From: JBJXFE01 sp046153875
GTDB taxonomy: Bacteria; Planctomycetota; Phycisphaerae; Phycisphaerales; UBA1924
Direction: 5' to 3'
Assembly: GCA_046153875.1 (NCBI GenBank)
Contig: JBJXFE010000012.1
Location: 60,340 to 124,339 of the forward strand
Length of the DNA: 64,000 nt
Positions 38,174 through 46,457 of this stretch are shown here, piece after piece (positions within the stretch are counted from its first letter, which is position 1; the number at the start of each line of letters is the position of its first letter). The notes below the pieces were generated by a model. The model made no database searches. It saw only the letters and a program-made list of their open reading frames with translations, and had not been told where the DNA came from. The position numbers and the translations under genes are program-made.

Positions 38174-39973
38174 ATGGCCCTGATTGTCACGCGTTTCGCG
38201 CCGTCGCCCACCGGGCACCTGCACGTCGGCGGGGCCCGCTCGGCCCTGTTCTGCTGGGCGTATGCACGCCGGGCCCGTCTCGAGGGCGGGCACGACGGAC
38301 GCTTCATGATCCGCATCGAGGACACCGACCAGGCGCGGTCCAGCGACGAATCGGCCCGCGGCATCCTCGAGGACCTCGCCTGGCTGGGGATCGAGTGGGA
38401 CGACGGACCGGAGCTGAAGGCCGGGGATACCCGGGCGATCGGCGGCGATTCGCGCGCCGTCGGCCCCTACTTCCAGGCCCGCCGCACCGCGATCTATAAC
38501 CGCTACGTCGATCAGCTCATCGCGGCCGGGCGCGCCTACCCCGCGTTCGAGAAGCCCGAGCAGCTCGATGCGCTGCGCAAGGAGGCCGCGGCCCGCAAGC
38601 AGACCTTCCGTTACGACCGCTCCGTGATGCCGATGGACGAGCGGCTGCGCCGCCTCCGCGCGGGCGAGCCGCACGCCGTCCGCCTCGTCGCGCCGACTGA
38701 TGTCCTCACGGTCCACGACCAGGTGCTCGGCGACGTGACCTACGCGGCCGGCGAGATGGACGACTTCGTCATTCGCAAGGCGGACGGCTTCCCGACGTAC
38801 CACTTCGCCGTGGTGATCGACGACGAGCTCATGGGCGTCACGCACGTGATGCGGGCCCAGGAGCACCTGAACAACACGCCGCGCCACGTCGCCCTGCAGC
38901 GCGCCCTCGTCCGCAACGCAGCGGATGCGACGCCGGATTGTCCCGCCGGCACGCCCTTCCACACGCCCGTCTATGCCCACATGCCGCTCATCTTCAATAT
39001 GGACGGCACGAAGATGAGCAAGCGGGACAAGGCCAAGGCGGCTCGGAACGCGGTGAAGAAGGCACTGGGCGACGACAAGTCACTGACGATTGCGTCGCTT
39101 GCCGCGAGAATGCCCACGCACGAGGAGGTGCCCATCCCGGGCTGGACGACGGCCAATGGCGGCGTTCGCGGCCAGTTTGCCGCGTTTGTTGCGGGAGAAG
39201 TGGATTACATCGAAGTCGCCGAGGCGATCGGCCGGGTACTCAAACTGCAGCTTCCCGAGATCGAGGTCTGCGACTTTCGCGCCGCGGGTTATCTTCCCGA
39301 AGCCCTGGTCAACTTCCTCGGGCTGCTCGGCTGGTCACCCGGCATGAAGGACGAGCAGGGCAAGGACGTCGAGAAGTTCGGCATGGACTTCCTCGCCCGC
39401 CACTTCGCCATCGACCGCATCGGGCGCACCAACGCCAAGTTTGACCGAGTGAAGCTCCTCTCGTTCAACGCGGACTACATCGGCGCGCTCTCCGACGCCG
39501 AGTTCGTCCGTCGCTGGCGCATCTGGTGCGCCGAGTTCCAGCCCGACGTGAACGCCAGGCTCGACGAGTCGCGCATACTCATGCTCGCCGGCGCGATCAA
39601 GCCCCGCGCCCGCACACTCCGCGACGCCGCGAAGGCCGTTGAGTTCGCCCTCACGCCGGACGATGCGATCGTGTACGACCCCAAGGCCGTCGAGAAGGCC
39701 CTGAAGAACGGCGTGCCCTCGGGCCTCTCGCTCCTGCCCGCGCTGCGCGAGGCGATAGCCGGCGTGAGCCCCTTCGAGCCCGCCGCGATTAACGCCGCCG
39801 TCGAGCGGTTCGCCGCCAATCGCTCCCTCGGGATGGGTGCGGCCGCGCAGCCCCTGCGGGTCGCGATCACCGGTTCGACGGTCAGCCCGCCCTTGGGCGA
39901 GACCCTGGCCGTGCTGGGGCGCGACAGCGCCCTGCGTCGCATCGACCGGTGCCTGAAGACGATCGTGGCCTGA
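38174..39973 (+). CDS. gltX: Glutamyl-tRNA synthetase with insertion after the KMSKS loop
   Basis: This 599-residue class I synthetase has RFAPSPTGHLHVGGARSALF at residues 7-26 (the HIGH-type motif is HLHV) and EDTDQARSS. FPTYHFAVVIDDELMGVTHV follows, and GTKMSKRDKAKA near residue 277 is the KMSKS-type loop. Typical bacterial enzymes are 470-500 residues. The excess lies mainly in a block of about 75 residues directly after KMSKR, before the conserved FRAAGYLPEALVNFLGLLGW. The block contains KKALGDDKSLTIASLAARMP and FVAGEVDYIEVAEAI. The catalytic motifs are intact, so it should charge tRNA-Glu (and possibly tRNA-Gln). The ATG follows TAGACT by 8 bases. No gat genes are nearby. Confidence 0.94.
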   Translation: MALIVTRFAPSPTGHLHVGGARSALFCWAYARRARLEGGHDGRFMIRIEDTDQARSSDESARGILEDLAWLGIEWDDGPELKAGDTRAIGGDSRAVGPYFQARRTAIYNRYVDQLIAAGRAYPAFEKPEQLDALRKEAAARKQTFRYDRSVMPMDERLRRLRAGEPHAVRLVAPTDVLTVHDQVLGDVTYAAGEMDDFVIRKADGFPTYHFAVVIDDELMGVTHVMRAQEHLNNTPRHVALQRALVRNAADATPDCPAGTPFHTPVYAHMPLIFNMDGTKMSKRDKAKAARNAVKKALGDDKSLTIASLAARMPTHEEVPIPGWTTANGGVRGQFAAFVAGEVDYIEVAEAIGRVLKLQLPEIEVCDFRAAGYLPEALVNFLGLLGWSPGMKDEQGKDVEKFGMDFLARHFAIDRIGRTNAKFDRVKLLSFNADYIGALSDAEFVRRWRIWCAEFQPDVNARLDESRILMLAGAIKPRARTLRDAAKAVEFALTPDDAIVYDPKAVEKALKNGVPSGLSLLPALREAIAGVSPFEPAAINAAVERFAANRSLGMGAAAQPLRVAITGSTVSPPLGETLAVLGRDSALRRIDRCLKTIVA

Positions 39974-40017
39974 GCCCGGCGTGCCGGGAATCTGGGGACT
40001 TTCGTCGATCTGCCTCG

Positions 40018-40046
40018 TTCCTTACCCGCAAGCGGAGCGGTAGAAT
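40018..40046 (+). promoter_or_regulatory. Putative promoter of the tricorn-like protease gene
   Basis: TAGAAT at 40041-40046 is a good -10. A TTCCTT hexamer at 40018-40023 lies at the standard 17-base spacing but matches the -35 consensus poorly. It would give a leader of roughly 50 bases before the ATG at 40105. Confidence 0.4.
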
Positions 40047-40104
40047 CGCCCCCTAATCCGCGGAGTCTTCCCGGCCTGTCGGGATCGTGAAGGATTTCAA
40101 CGTG

Positions 40105-43100
40105 ATGAACCAGCGTGTTCGTGCGTCGTCGGCTCTGGTGCTCCTCGCGATCGCCGGCGCCGCCCCGGCCCAGGTCCAGCCGCACGCCGCGATGCTGCGG
40201 TATCCGGACGTCGGTGCCGACTCGATCTGCTTCGTGTACGCCAACGACATCTGGATCGCCCCGAAAGCCGGCGGCACGGCCTCGCCGCTCGCCGGTCCCC
40301 CGGGCGCCGAGCTCTTCCCCCGCTTCAGCCCGGACGGCAAGACTATCGCCTTCGTCGGCAACTACGAGGGCAACCGCGACCTGTACACGATCCCGGCCGC
40401 GGGCGGCATCCCGACGCGCGTGACGTACCACCCCGCCGGCGAGACGCTCGCCGACTGGATGCCCGACGGCCGCCTCCTGTTCATCACCAATGCTTTCGCG
40501 GGCCTGCAGCGCCAATCGCAGCTCTGGAACGTCGCGGCCGCCGGCGGCCTGCCCGAGAAGATGCCCGTCCCCTACGGCGGGTTCGGCTCGGTCAGCCCGG
40601 ACGGCGCGTGGCTCGCCTATACACCGCACTCCACCGACACGCGCACCTGGAAGCGATACCGCGGCGGCATGGCGACAGACGTCTGGCTGTTCAACCTGCG
40701 GGACAAGTCCTCCCGGCGCGTGACGGACTGGGAAGGCACCGACACGATCCCCATGTTCGTCCCAGGCGGCGACGGCAAGTCCGTCTACTTCCTCAGCGAC
40801 TCCGGGCCGGAGCACCGGCTGAACATCTGGGCGTACGACATCGCCTCGGGCCGCAAAGAACAGGTGACGAAGCACGCGAACTTCGACGTGCGCTGGCCCT
40901 CGATCGGGCCGGGCGCGAACAACAAAGGCGAGATCATCTTCCAGCTCGGGTCGGACCTGCGCCTCCTGGACCTCGGCACGCGCCGCGACGCGCCCATCAC
41001 CGTGACGATCCCCGGCGACCGCCCGACCCTCAAGCAGCGCCAGGTGGACGCCTCGAAGACCATCAACTCCGCGGCCATTTCCCCTAGCGGCAAGCGCGTC
41101 GTCATCGAGGGCCGCGGCGACCTCTGGACCGCGCCGGCCAAGGAGGGCGCCCTCCGTAACCTCACGCGGACCGACAATCTCTTCGAGCGCGACCCCGCGT
41201 GGTCCCCCGACGGCAAGTGGATCGCCTACTTCTCCGACGAGGGCGGCGAGTATGACATCTGGGTCCGCCCCTCCGACGCGCGCCCCGAGAAGAAAGAAGA
41301 CAAGAAGGACGACGCGAAGGACGAGAAGAAGGACGGGGAGAAACCCGCCGCCGTCGAACAGCCAGCGACAGAACCCGCGGCCCAGCCCGCACCACCCGCC
41401 GCGCCGCGCAAGCTCACCAACCTCGGCCCCGGCTTCCGCTCCAACCCCGTCTGGTCGCCGGACTCCAAGCGGATCTCGTTCGCCGACAACGGCGGCGCGC
41501 TCCGCCTGTGCGAGGTCGAGTCGGGCGCGGTGACGGACGTGGACACCGACCCGTGGTCCGGCCAGATCACGCCGAGTTGGTCGGGCGACTCCAACTGGCT
41601 CGCGTACCCGCGCGCGGACGAGGGGAACACGTTCAACTGCGTCTGGCTCTACAACGTCAAGACGGGCGAGAAGACCCGCGTCACGTCGGCGATGTTCAAC
41701 ACCAACGCTCCGACCTTCGACCGCAAGGGCGAGTTCCTCTACTTCCGCTCGAACCGCAACCTGACCGGGCCGGTCTACGCCGACCTGGACTCGACCTTCG
41801 TGTACGCCGGCACGGATCAGCTCTACACCGTGCCCCTCCGCGCCGACGTGAAGAACCCCTTCGCCGTAAGGAGCGACGAGGAGGAGCTGAAGGCGGACGA
41901 GAAAAAAGAAGACAAGAAGGACGAGAAGAAGGAAGAGAAAAAGGACGAGCCGAAGGACGGGGACAAGCCCGCTGGCGACGCCGCGAAGCCCGCCGATGCT
42001 CCGAAGGACGACGCCAAGCCCGACGACGCCAAGAAGGATGACGCCAAGAAGGATGACGACAAGAAGGACGACGCTAAGAAAGACGAACCCAAGGAAGTCA
42101 AGATCGACCTCGACGGCTTCGAACGCCGCGCGATTCTCCTCCCCGTTCCCGGCGGCGCGTTCGGCGGTCTGGGTGTGACCCACGAGAACAAGCTCATCTA
42201 CGCCCGCTTCCCGGCCCGCGGCTCCTCCGACCCCGTCTCCATCCGCCTCTTCGACCCCTTCGACGACAAGGCCGACAAGAAGGAAGAGAAGACCGTCACC
42301 AGCGGCGCCGGCGGCTTCCAGCTCACCGCCGACGGCAAGAAGTTGCTTGTCTTCAAGGGCGGCGCATCGTTCTCCGTCATGGACCCCTCGCCGGACGCCA
42401 AGGGCACCGATGTTCCCACGGCCGGAATGACCCCGACCATCGACCCGCGCCGCGAGTGGAAGCAGATCTTCAACGATGTCTACCGCATCCAGCGCGACTG
42501 GTTCTACGAGCCCACCCTCCACGGCGTGGACTGGAAGGGTTTACGCGATGCCTACGCCGCCACGCTCGACGACTGTGTCAGCCGCGAGGACGTGAGCTGG
42601 GTCATCGCCGAGTTCATCTCCGAGCTCAACATCGGTCACGCCTACGTGACGAACCAGGGCGACATCGAGCAGGCCCCGACGGTCCCCGGCGGGCTGCTCG
42701 GCTGCGACTTCGCCCTCGCCACCACCGACAAGGGCGCGGCCTACAAGATCACGCGGATCGTCGAGGGCGCCCCGTGGGATGCGGACGCCCGCGGCCCGCT
42801 GAGCCAGCCCGGCGTGGACGTGAAGGTCGGCGACTACCTGCTCGCGGTGAACGGCGCGCCGGTGGACACGACCCGCGACCCGTGGGCCGCGCTGATCGGC
42901 ACGGCCGGCCGCCCGACCGCGCTCACGGTCGGGCCCAACCCCGTCATCGACGCGTCGGCGCGTGAAATCGTCGTCAAGCCCATCGACTCCGAGGCGGGCC
43001 TGCGCTTCCGCGCGTGGATCGAGGCGAACCGCGCCTACGTCGATCAGAAGACCGGCGGCAAGGTGGGCTACATCTACGTGCCCAACACCGGCGTGGACGG

Positions 43101-43707
43101 GCAGAACGAGCTCTTCCGCCAGTTCTTCGGCCAGCGCGGGCGCGACGCCCTGATCATCGACGAGCGCTGGAACGGCGGCGGGCAGATCCCCACGCGGTTC
43201 ATCGAGTTGCTCAACCGCCCGCCGACCAACTACTGGCGCGTCCGCCACGGCAAGGACTGGGCCTGGCCGCCGGACGCCCACTTCGGCCCCAAGTGCATGC
43301 TCATCAACGGCCTGGCCGGCTCGGGCGGCGACATGTTCCCCTGGCTCTTCAAGCACAACAACCTGGGCACCGTCATCGGCACGCGCACGTGGGGCGGGCT
43401 CGTCGGCATCTCCGGCAACCCCGGCCTGATCGACGGCGGCGGCATCTCCGCTCCGACCTTCGGCTTCTACGAGACCGACGGCACGTGGGGCGTCGAGGGC
43501 CACGGCGTGGACCCGCACATGGAAGTGATCGACGACCCGGCGAAGATGTTCACGGGCACCCCCGGCCCCAGCGGCCACGGCGACCCGCAGCTCGACGCGG
43601 CCATCGCTCACATGCTGGCCGAGGTGGCCCGCAACCCGTACGTGCCGCCCAAGCGCCCCGAGAGCCCCGACCGCAAGGGGATGGGGATCAAGGTGGAGGA
43701 CAAGTAG
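40105..43707 (+). CDS. Tricorn-like S41 family protease
   Basis: This 1200-residue protein starts at ATG 40105, 10 bases after AAGGA; GTG 40087 is an alternative. The start gives a signal peptide ending AAPAQV. The N-terminal half (about 25-640) is made of PD40/WD40-like propeller blades (FSPDGKTIAFVGNYEGN, WSPDGKWIAYFSDEGGE). It is broken by two Lys/Asp-rich linkers near residues 395-420 and 595-670. A tricorn core segment and PDZ-like domain (about 870-950) and an S41 peptidase domain follow. Catalytic Ser is S1073 in LAGSGGDMFPW, with IDERWNGGGQ just before and SELNIGHAYVTNQG earlier. The final GHGVDPHMEVID is typical. The protein should degrade peptides outside the cytoplasm; the original tricorn is cytosolic, so the signal peptide is notable. 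Confidence 0.9.
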   Translation: MNQRVRASSALVLLAIAGAAPAQVQPHAAMLRYPDVGADSICFVYANDIWIAPKAGGTASPLAGPPGAELFPRFSPDGKTIAFVGNYEGNRDLYTIPAAGGIPTRVTYHPAGETLADWMPDGRLLFITNAFAGLQRQSQLWNVAAAGGLPEKMPVPYGGFGSVSPDGAWLAYTPHSTDTRTWKRYRGGMATDVWLFNLRDKSSRRVTDWEGTDTIPMFVPGGDGKSVYFLSDSGPEHRLNIWAYDIASGRKEQVTKHANFDVRWPSIGPGANNKGEIIFQLGSDLRLLDLGTRRDAPITVTIPGDRPTLKQRQVDASKTINSAAISPSGKRVVIEGRGDLWTAPAKEGALRNLTRTDNLFERDPAWSPDGKWIAYFSDEGGEYDIWVRPSDARPEKKEDKKDDAKDEKKDGEKPAAVEQPATEPAAQPAPPAAPRKLTNLGPGFRSNPVWSPDSKRISFADNGGALRLCEVESGAVTDVDTDPWSGQITPSWSGDSNWLAYPRADEGNTFNCVWLYNVKTGEKTRVTSAMFNTNAPTFDRKGEFLYFRSNRNLTGPVYADLDSTFVYAGTDQLYTVPLRADVKNPFAVRSDEEELKADEKKEDKKDEKKEEKKDEPKDGDKPAGDAAKPADAPKDDAKPDDAKKDDAKKDDDKKDDAKKDEPKEVKIDLDGFERRAILLPVPGGAFGGLGVTHENKLIYARFPARGSSDPVSIRLFDPFDDKADKKEEKTVTSGAGGFQLTADGKKLLVFKGGASFSVMDPSPDAKGTDVPTAGMTPTIDPRREWKQIFNDVYRIQRDWFYEPTLHGVDWKGLRDAYAATLDDCVSREDVSWVIAEFISELNIGHAYVTNQGDIEQAPTVPGGLLGCDFALATTDKGAAYKITRIVEGAPWDADARGPLSQPGVDVKVGDYLLAVNGAPVDTTRDPWAALIGTAGRPTALTVGPNPVIDASAREIVVKPIDSEAGLRFRAWIEANRAYVDQKTGGKVGYIYVPNTGVDGQNELFRQFFGQRGRDALIIDERWNGGGQIPTRFIELLNRPPTNYWRVRHGKDWAWPPDAHFGPKCMLINGLAGSGGDMFPWLFKHNNLGTVIGTRTWGGLVGISGNPGLIDGGGISAPTFGFYETDGTWGVEGHGVDPHMEVIDDPAKMFTGTPGPSGHGDPQLDAAIAHMLAEVARNPYVPPKRPESPDRKGMGIKVEDK

Positions 43708-43714
43708 CGGGTAG

Positions 43715-43733
43715 GTCGGCTCTCCGAGCCGAC
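43715..43733 (+). terminator. Hairpin after the tricorn-like gene
   Basis: GTCGGCTC, TCC and GAGCCGAC form a perfect 8-bp stem 7 bases after the stop. There is no U-tract, so it may act in Rho-independent termination weakly or protect the 3' end. Confidence 0.45.
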
Positions 43734-43834
43734 TCGGGTACGCAGCGTTCGCCCGCCGCGGCAGGTGAACTCCGATCACGCAGAGATCGCAGAGGGGAAC
43801 GGGTAACGCGAAGGTCTTAAGAGAGCGAAGGGTG

Positions 43835-43867
43835 CCACCGCTCGCCGGTCCTCCGGCACAGCGGTGG
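43835..43867. repeat. 33-bp double-stem palindrome, REP-like
   Basis: The outer arms CCACCGCT and AGCGGTGG enclose an inner stem GCCGG-TCCT-CCGGC. Length and plan match the element at 60991-61023. A short ACGCAGAG-ATCGCAGAG repeat lies just upstream at 43778-43795. No RAYT transposase was found in the window. Confidence 0.6.
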
Positions 43868-43877
43868 TTCGCCGCAC

Positions 43878-44441
43878 TCACCCCCGCCGCCAGAACCCCG
43901 CCACGAGTCCCGCCGTGGCGGATGCCGCCGAGGGAAGCAGGATGCTCATCGACGACCAGGCGCCCTTCGCCCCCGACCCGATGCTCCGCGAGAGCTCGTC
44001 GTACCGCTCCGACATCGCCGCCCAGCGCACCTCGATCAGACCGGCGTACTGCAGGCCGAAGAGCGCGAGGAAGAAGAACCCCAGAGCCACCAGCGCCAGC
44101 TTCACGAACGACCGCAGCGCGTAGCCGATCGCGAAGCCGACGAACGCGCTGAAGCCCAGCCGGAACACTGCCGGCCCCCATGATGCCGCGCCGGATGGCG
44201 GCGCGCTCGCGGGCTCGCCGCCCCCATCCGCACCTCCCGCGCTCAGGCCCGTGACGCCGCTGAAGTCCCCGCCCCCGGCGGCGCCCCCCCGCGGCGCCGC
44301 GTCCGATGCACCTCCGGCGACCAGCGGGATCGCGACTCCCGCGGCCATGAGCACGACCGCGATCACGACGAGAACCTTGGCCCACGCGGGCAGGCCGCGC
44401 CCCGGTGGCGCCGACGGAGACTTGGGGTCAGGGTCGCTCAT
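43878..44441 (-). CDS. FUN14-family membrane protein
   Basis: This is a 187-residue protein starting at ATG 44441, eight bases after AAAGG. After a basic cytosolic stretch there is a first membrane helix (AKVLVVIAVVLMAAGVAIPL) and a Gly/Ala-rich loop. The FUN14-like region (about 90-150) contains FRLGFSAFVGFAIGYALRSF and LALVALGFFFLALFGLQYAG. The last part has VRWAAMSERYDELSR and a final hydrophobic helix. FUN14 domains are two-to-three-helix membrane modules. Eukaryotic FUNDC1 is a mitophagy receptor; bacterial members have no assigned function. The upstream region 44460-44560 contains short repeats CTCCGCG and CCAGTTGC. Confidence 0.75.
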   Translation of the reverse strand: MSDPDPKSPSAPPGRGLPAWAKVLVVIAVVLMAAGVAIPLVAGGASDAAPRGGAAGGGDFSGVTGLSAGGADGGGEPASAPPSGAASWGPAVFRLGFSAFVGFAIGYALRSFVKLALVALGFFFLALFGLQYAGLIEVRWAAMSERYDELSRSIGSGAKGAWSSMSILLPSAASATAGLVAGFWRRG

Positions 44442-44568
44442 CGTCCAGGCCTTTCCGGTGATCCTCCTCCGCGACCTCAGCGCCCTCCGCGTTCGTCCGG
44501 CGAACTCGCTCGCGGTCGGCACGCCGCCCGGCTCATTGCCAGTTGCTAGCTGCCAGTTGCCCGCCCCG

Positions 44569-46248
44569 TCACAACTCCATCGGCTTGCTGTGCGCCGTCT
44601 CCGACGGGTCCTGCACCTTACTCGCGTCGGCGGGCAAGAAGATGCGGAACGTCGCGCCCTGGCCCTCGCTGGATTCGACGCGCAGGCGGCCGCGGTGCTC
44701 CTCGACCACGCGCTTCGTCACGGCCAGGCCCAGGCCCGTGCCCTTCGTGCCCTTGGTCGTGTGGAACGGGTCGAAGATGCGGGCCTGCCGGTCCTTGGGG
44801 ATGCCCGGCCCGTTGTCGATGACGGCCACCTCGGCCATCGCGGGCGAGCCCTCGCCGCGCGAGCCCGCGGGGTGATAGAGCGCCCGCACCGTCACGATCC
44901 CCTTGACCGGCTCCACGGCCTCGATCGCGTTGGTGATCAGGTTCATCAGCGCCTGGTGGATCAGCGGCGCGTCGAGCGGCACCGGCGGCATCTCCGGGTC
45001 CACGTCGGCGATCAGCGCCACGCCCTTGGTCGTGCACTGCCCTTCGAGCAGGCCCAGGCAGTCCTCGATGACGGAGCCGAGCCCGGTCAGGTCCAGCTCG
45101 ATGGTCCGCTGGCGGCTGAACGCGAGCATGTTCAGCGTGAGGCTCACGATGCGGTCGAGGTTCCGCTTGAGGATCCCCCAGCCGCCCTTGGCGATCTTCA
45201 GGTCGTCCTTCTTCAGGCCCATCTCGACCACGTCGGCCCCGCCCCGCAGGCCCTGCAGGATGTTCTTGATCGCGTGCGAGAGGCTCGCCACCGTCTCGCC
45301 GATCGCGGCCAGCCGCTCCGTCTGGAGCTTGGTGGTGAGCAGCTCGGCGTTCTCGAGCGTGAGGGCCGTGTGCCGCCCGATCGCGTTCATCAGGGCGAGC
45401 TGCTCGGCCGTGAAGGTGTAGTTGGCGATCGAGCTGTCGATGTAGATCGCGCCGAACGTCTTCTCGCGGAAGCGGATCGGCGAGCAGATCGCCGAGCGGA
45501 TGTGGAACTGCTGCACGCTGTCCCCCGCGGCGAAGCGCGGGTCGGTCATCGCGTTGCTCGACAGCACGCCCTCCCCCTGGCGGATCGCGTGCTGCAGGAT
45601 CGTGCGGCTGACGTTGATCTCGGCGTCGCCCTTGTCCTTGGGCGGCTTGGAGTACTTGATCACCGCGGGGCGCAGCGGGTCGCCCGACGAGCCCGAGCCG
45701 AGCATGATGAACCCGCGCTCCGGCTTGAACTCGTTGAACACCAGCTCGAGGACGCGCTTGAGCAACTCCTGCCGACTGAGCACCTCCGTGGTCAGCGCCG
45801 TCAGCCGGTAGATGACCCGCAGGTGCTCGACCGCCGCCTGGCGCGGCTCGGGCTCGGCCAGCAGCACCGAGTCCTCGTTGCTCGCGATCGTCTTCTCGAT
45901 CTCGGCCTCCAGCAGGTCGGCCGAGAGCAGGCGGATGATGTCCTTGTCCTCGCCGGGCTCGGCCCGCCCGAAGACGAACAGCGTCGCGCCGGTGCGGATC
46001 TGGTCCCCGGGCTTGAGCTTGAGCCGCTCGCCGATCCGCACCCCGTTGAGGTACGTGCCGTTGTGCGAGGCCAGGTCGCGGATCCACCACGTGCCGTCGT
46101 CGGGCGTCAGCTCGGCGTGCCGGCGGCTCACCGTGTTGTCGGTCAGCGGCAGCGCCTCGCTCGACCGCCCGATGAGCTGCGGCTCATGGTCGGGAAGCTC
46201 GTATTTTCGACCCTTGTCGGGGCCCTGCAAGACCGTTAGAATGAGCAC
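44569..46248 (-). CDS. Soluble FHA-GAF sensor histidine kinase
   Basis: This is a 559-residue protein starting at GTG 46248. A TACAGT hexamer lies 5 bases before the start and no Shine-Dalgarno is visible; the longer frame to 46560 is basic filler. The FHA domain (about 1-95) has GRKYEL, IGRSSEALPLTDNTVSRRHA and SHNGTYLNGVRIGERL, with the phosphothreonine-binding residues. A GAF domain (about 150-310) follows. The kinase core has ASLSHAIKNILQGL with phosphoacceptor His325. The ATPase part has NLITNAIEAV, VIDNGPGIP and GTGLGLAVTKRVVEEH. No membrane helix is present. The FHA domain may bind a phosphothreonine partner, and the GAF domain may bind a small ligand. No response regulator is encoded next to it. 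Confidence 0.9.
   Translation of the reverse strand: MLILTVLQGPDKGRKYELPDHEPQLIGRSSEALPLTDNTVSRRHAELTPDDGTWWIRDLASHNGTYLNGVRIGERLKLKPGDQIRTGATLFVFGRAEPGEDKDIIRLLSADLLEAEIEKTIASNEDSVLLAEPEPRQAAVEHLRVIYRLTALTTEVLSRQELLKRVLELVFNEFKPERGFIMLGSGSSGDPLRPAVIKYSKPPKDKGDAEINVSRTILQHAIRQGEGVLSSNAMTDPRFAAGDSVQQFHIRSAICSPIRFREKTFGAIYIDSSIANYTFTAEQLALMNAIGRHTALTLENAELLTTKLQTERLAAIGETVASLSHAIKNILQGLRGGADVVEMGLKKDDLKIAKGGWGILKRNLDRIVSLTLNMLAFSRQRTIELDLTGLGSVIEDCLGLLEGQCTTKGVALIADVDPEMPPVPLDAPLIHQALMNLITNAIEAVEPVKGIVTVRALYHPAGSRGEGSPAMAEVAVIDNGPGIPKDRQARIFDPFHTTKGTKGTGLGLAVTKRVVEEHRGRLRVESSEGQGATFRIFLPADASKVQDPSETAHSKPMEL
46214..46242 (+). promoter_or_regulatory. Sigma70-type promoter for the HAF-repeat gene
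   Basis: TTGTCG at 46214-46219 and TAGAAT at 46237-46242 are spaced by exactly 17 bases. The promoter lies inside the first codons of the divergent kinase gene, so the two promoters overlap and may interfere. It gives a leader of about 210 bases. Confidence 0.55.
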
Positions 46249-46457
46249 GGGGAACTGTACGGCCGCAACGCCCGGCTGATGCGGGAGTTGTGCCGACGGT
46301 CCCCGAGGTGCACCCGGCCGATCGCCGGAGCCTCGCGCGTCGAACTTCCGGGATCGGTCCGCGAGCCACGGACGCTGGCCATGGACGCGGGACGCCACGG
46401 GGGAGTCGGCGGGTGGGGCCGCCTGTTGCCCCGGAGAATCTTCTTCGGGAGACAGCC

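Noticed and set aside
39975..39988. CCCGGC-GT-GCCGGG after gltX as a terminator
   Set aside because: The stem has only 6 bp, a two-base loop and no T-run, so it is not convincing.
39475..42522. A 1015-codon minus-strand frame across gltX and the tricorn-like gene
   Set aside because: It spans two genes with confirmed catalytic motifs and has no domain of its own.
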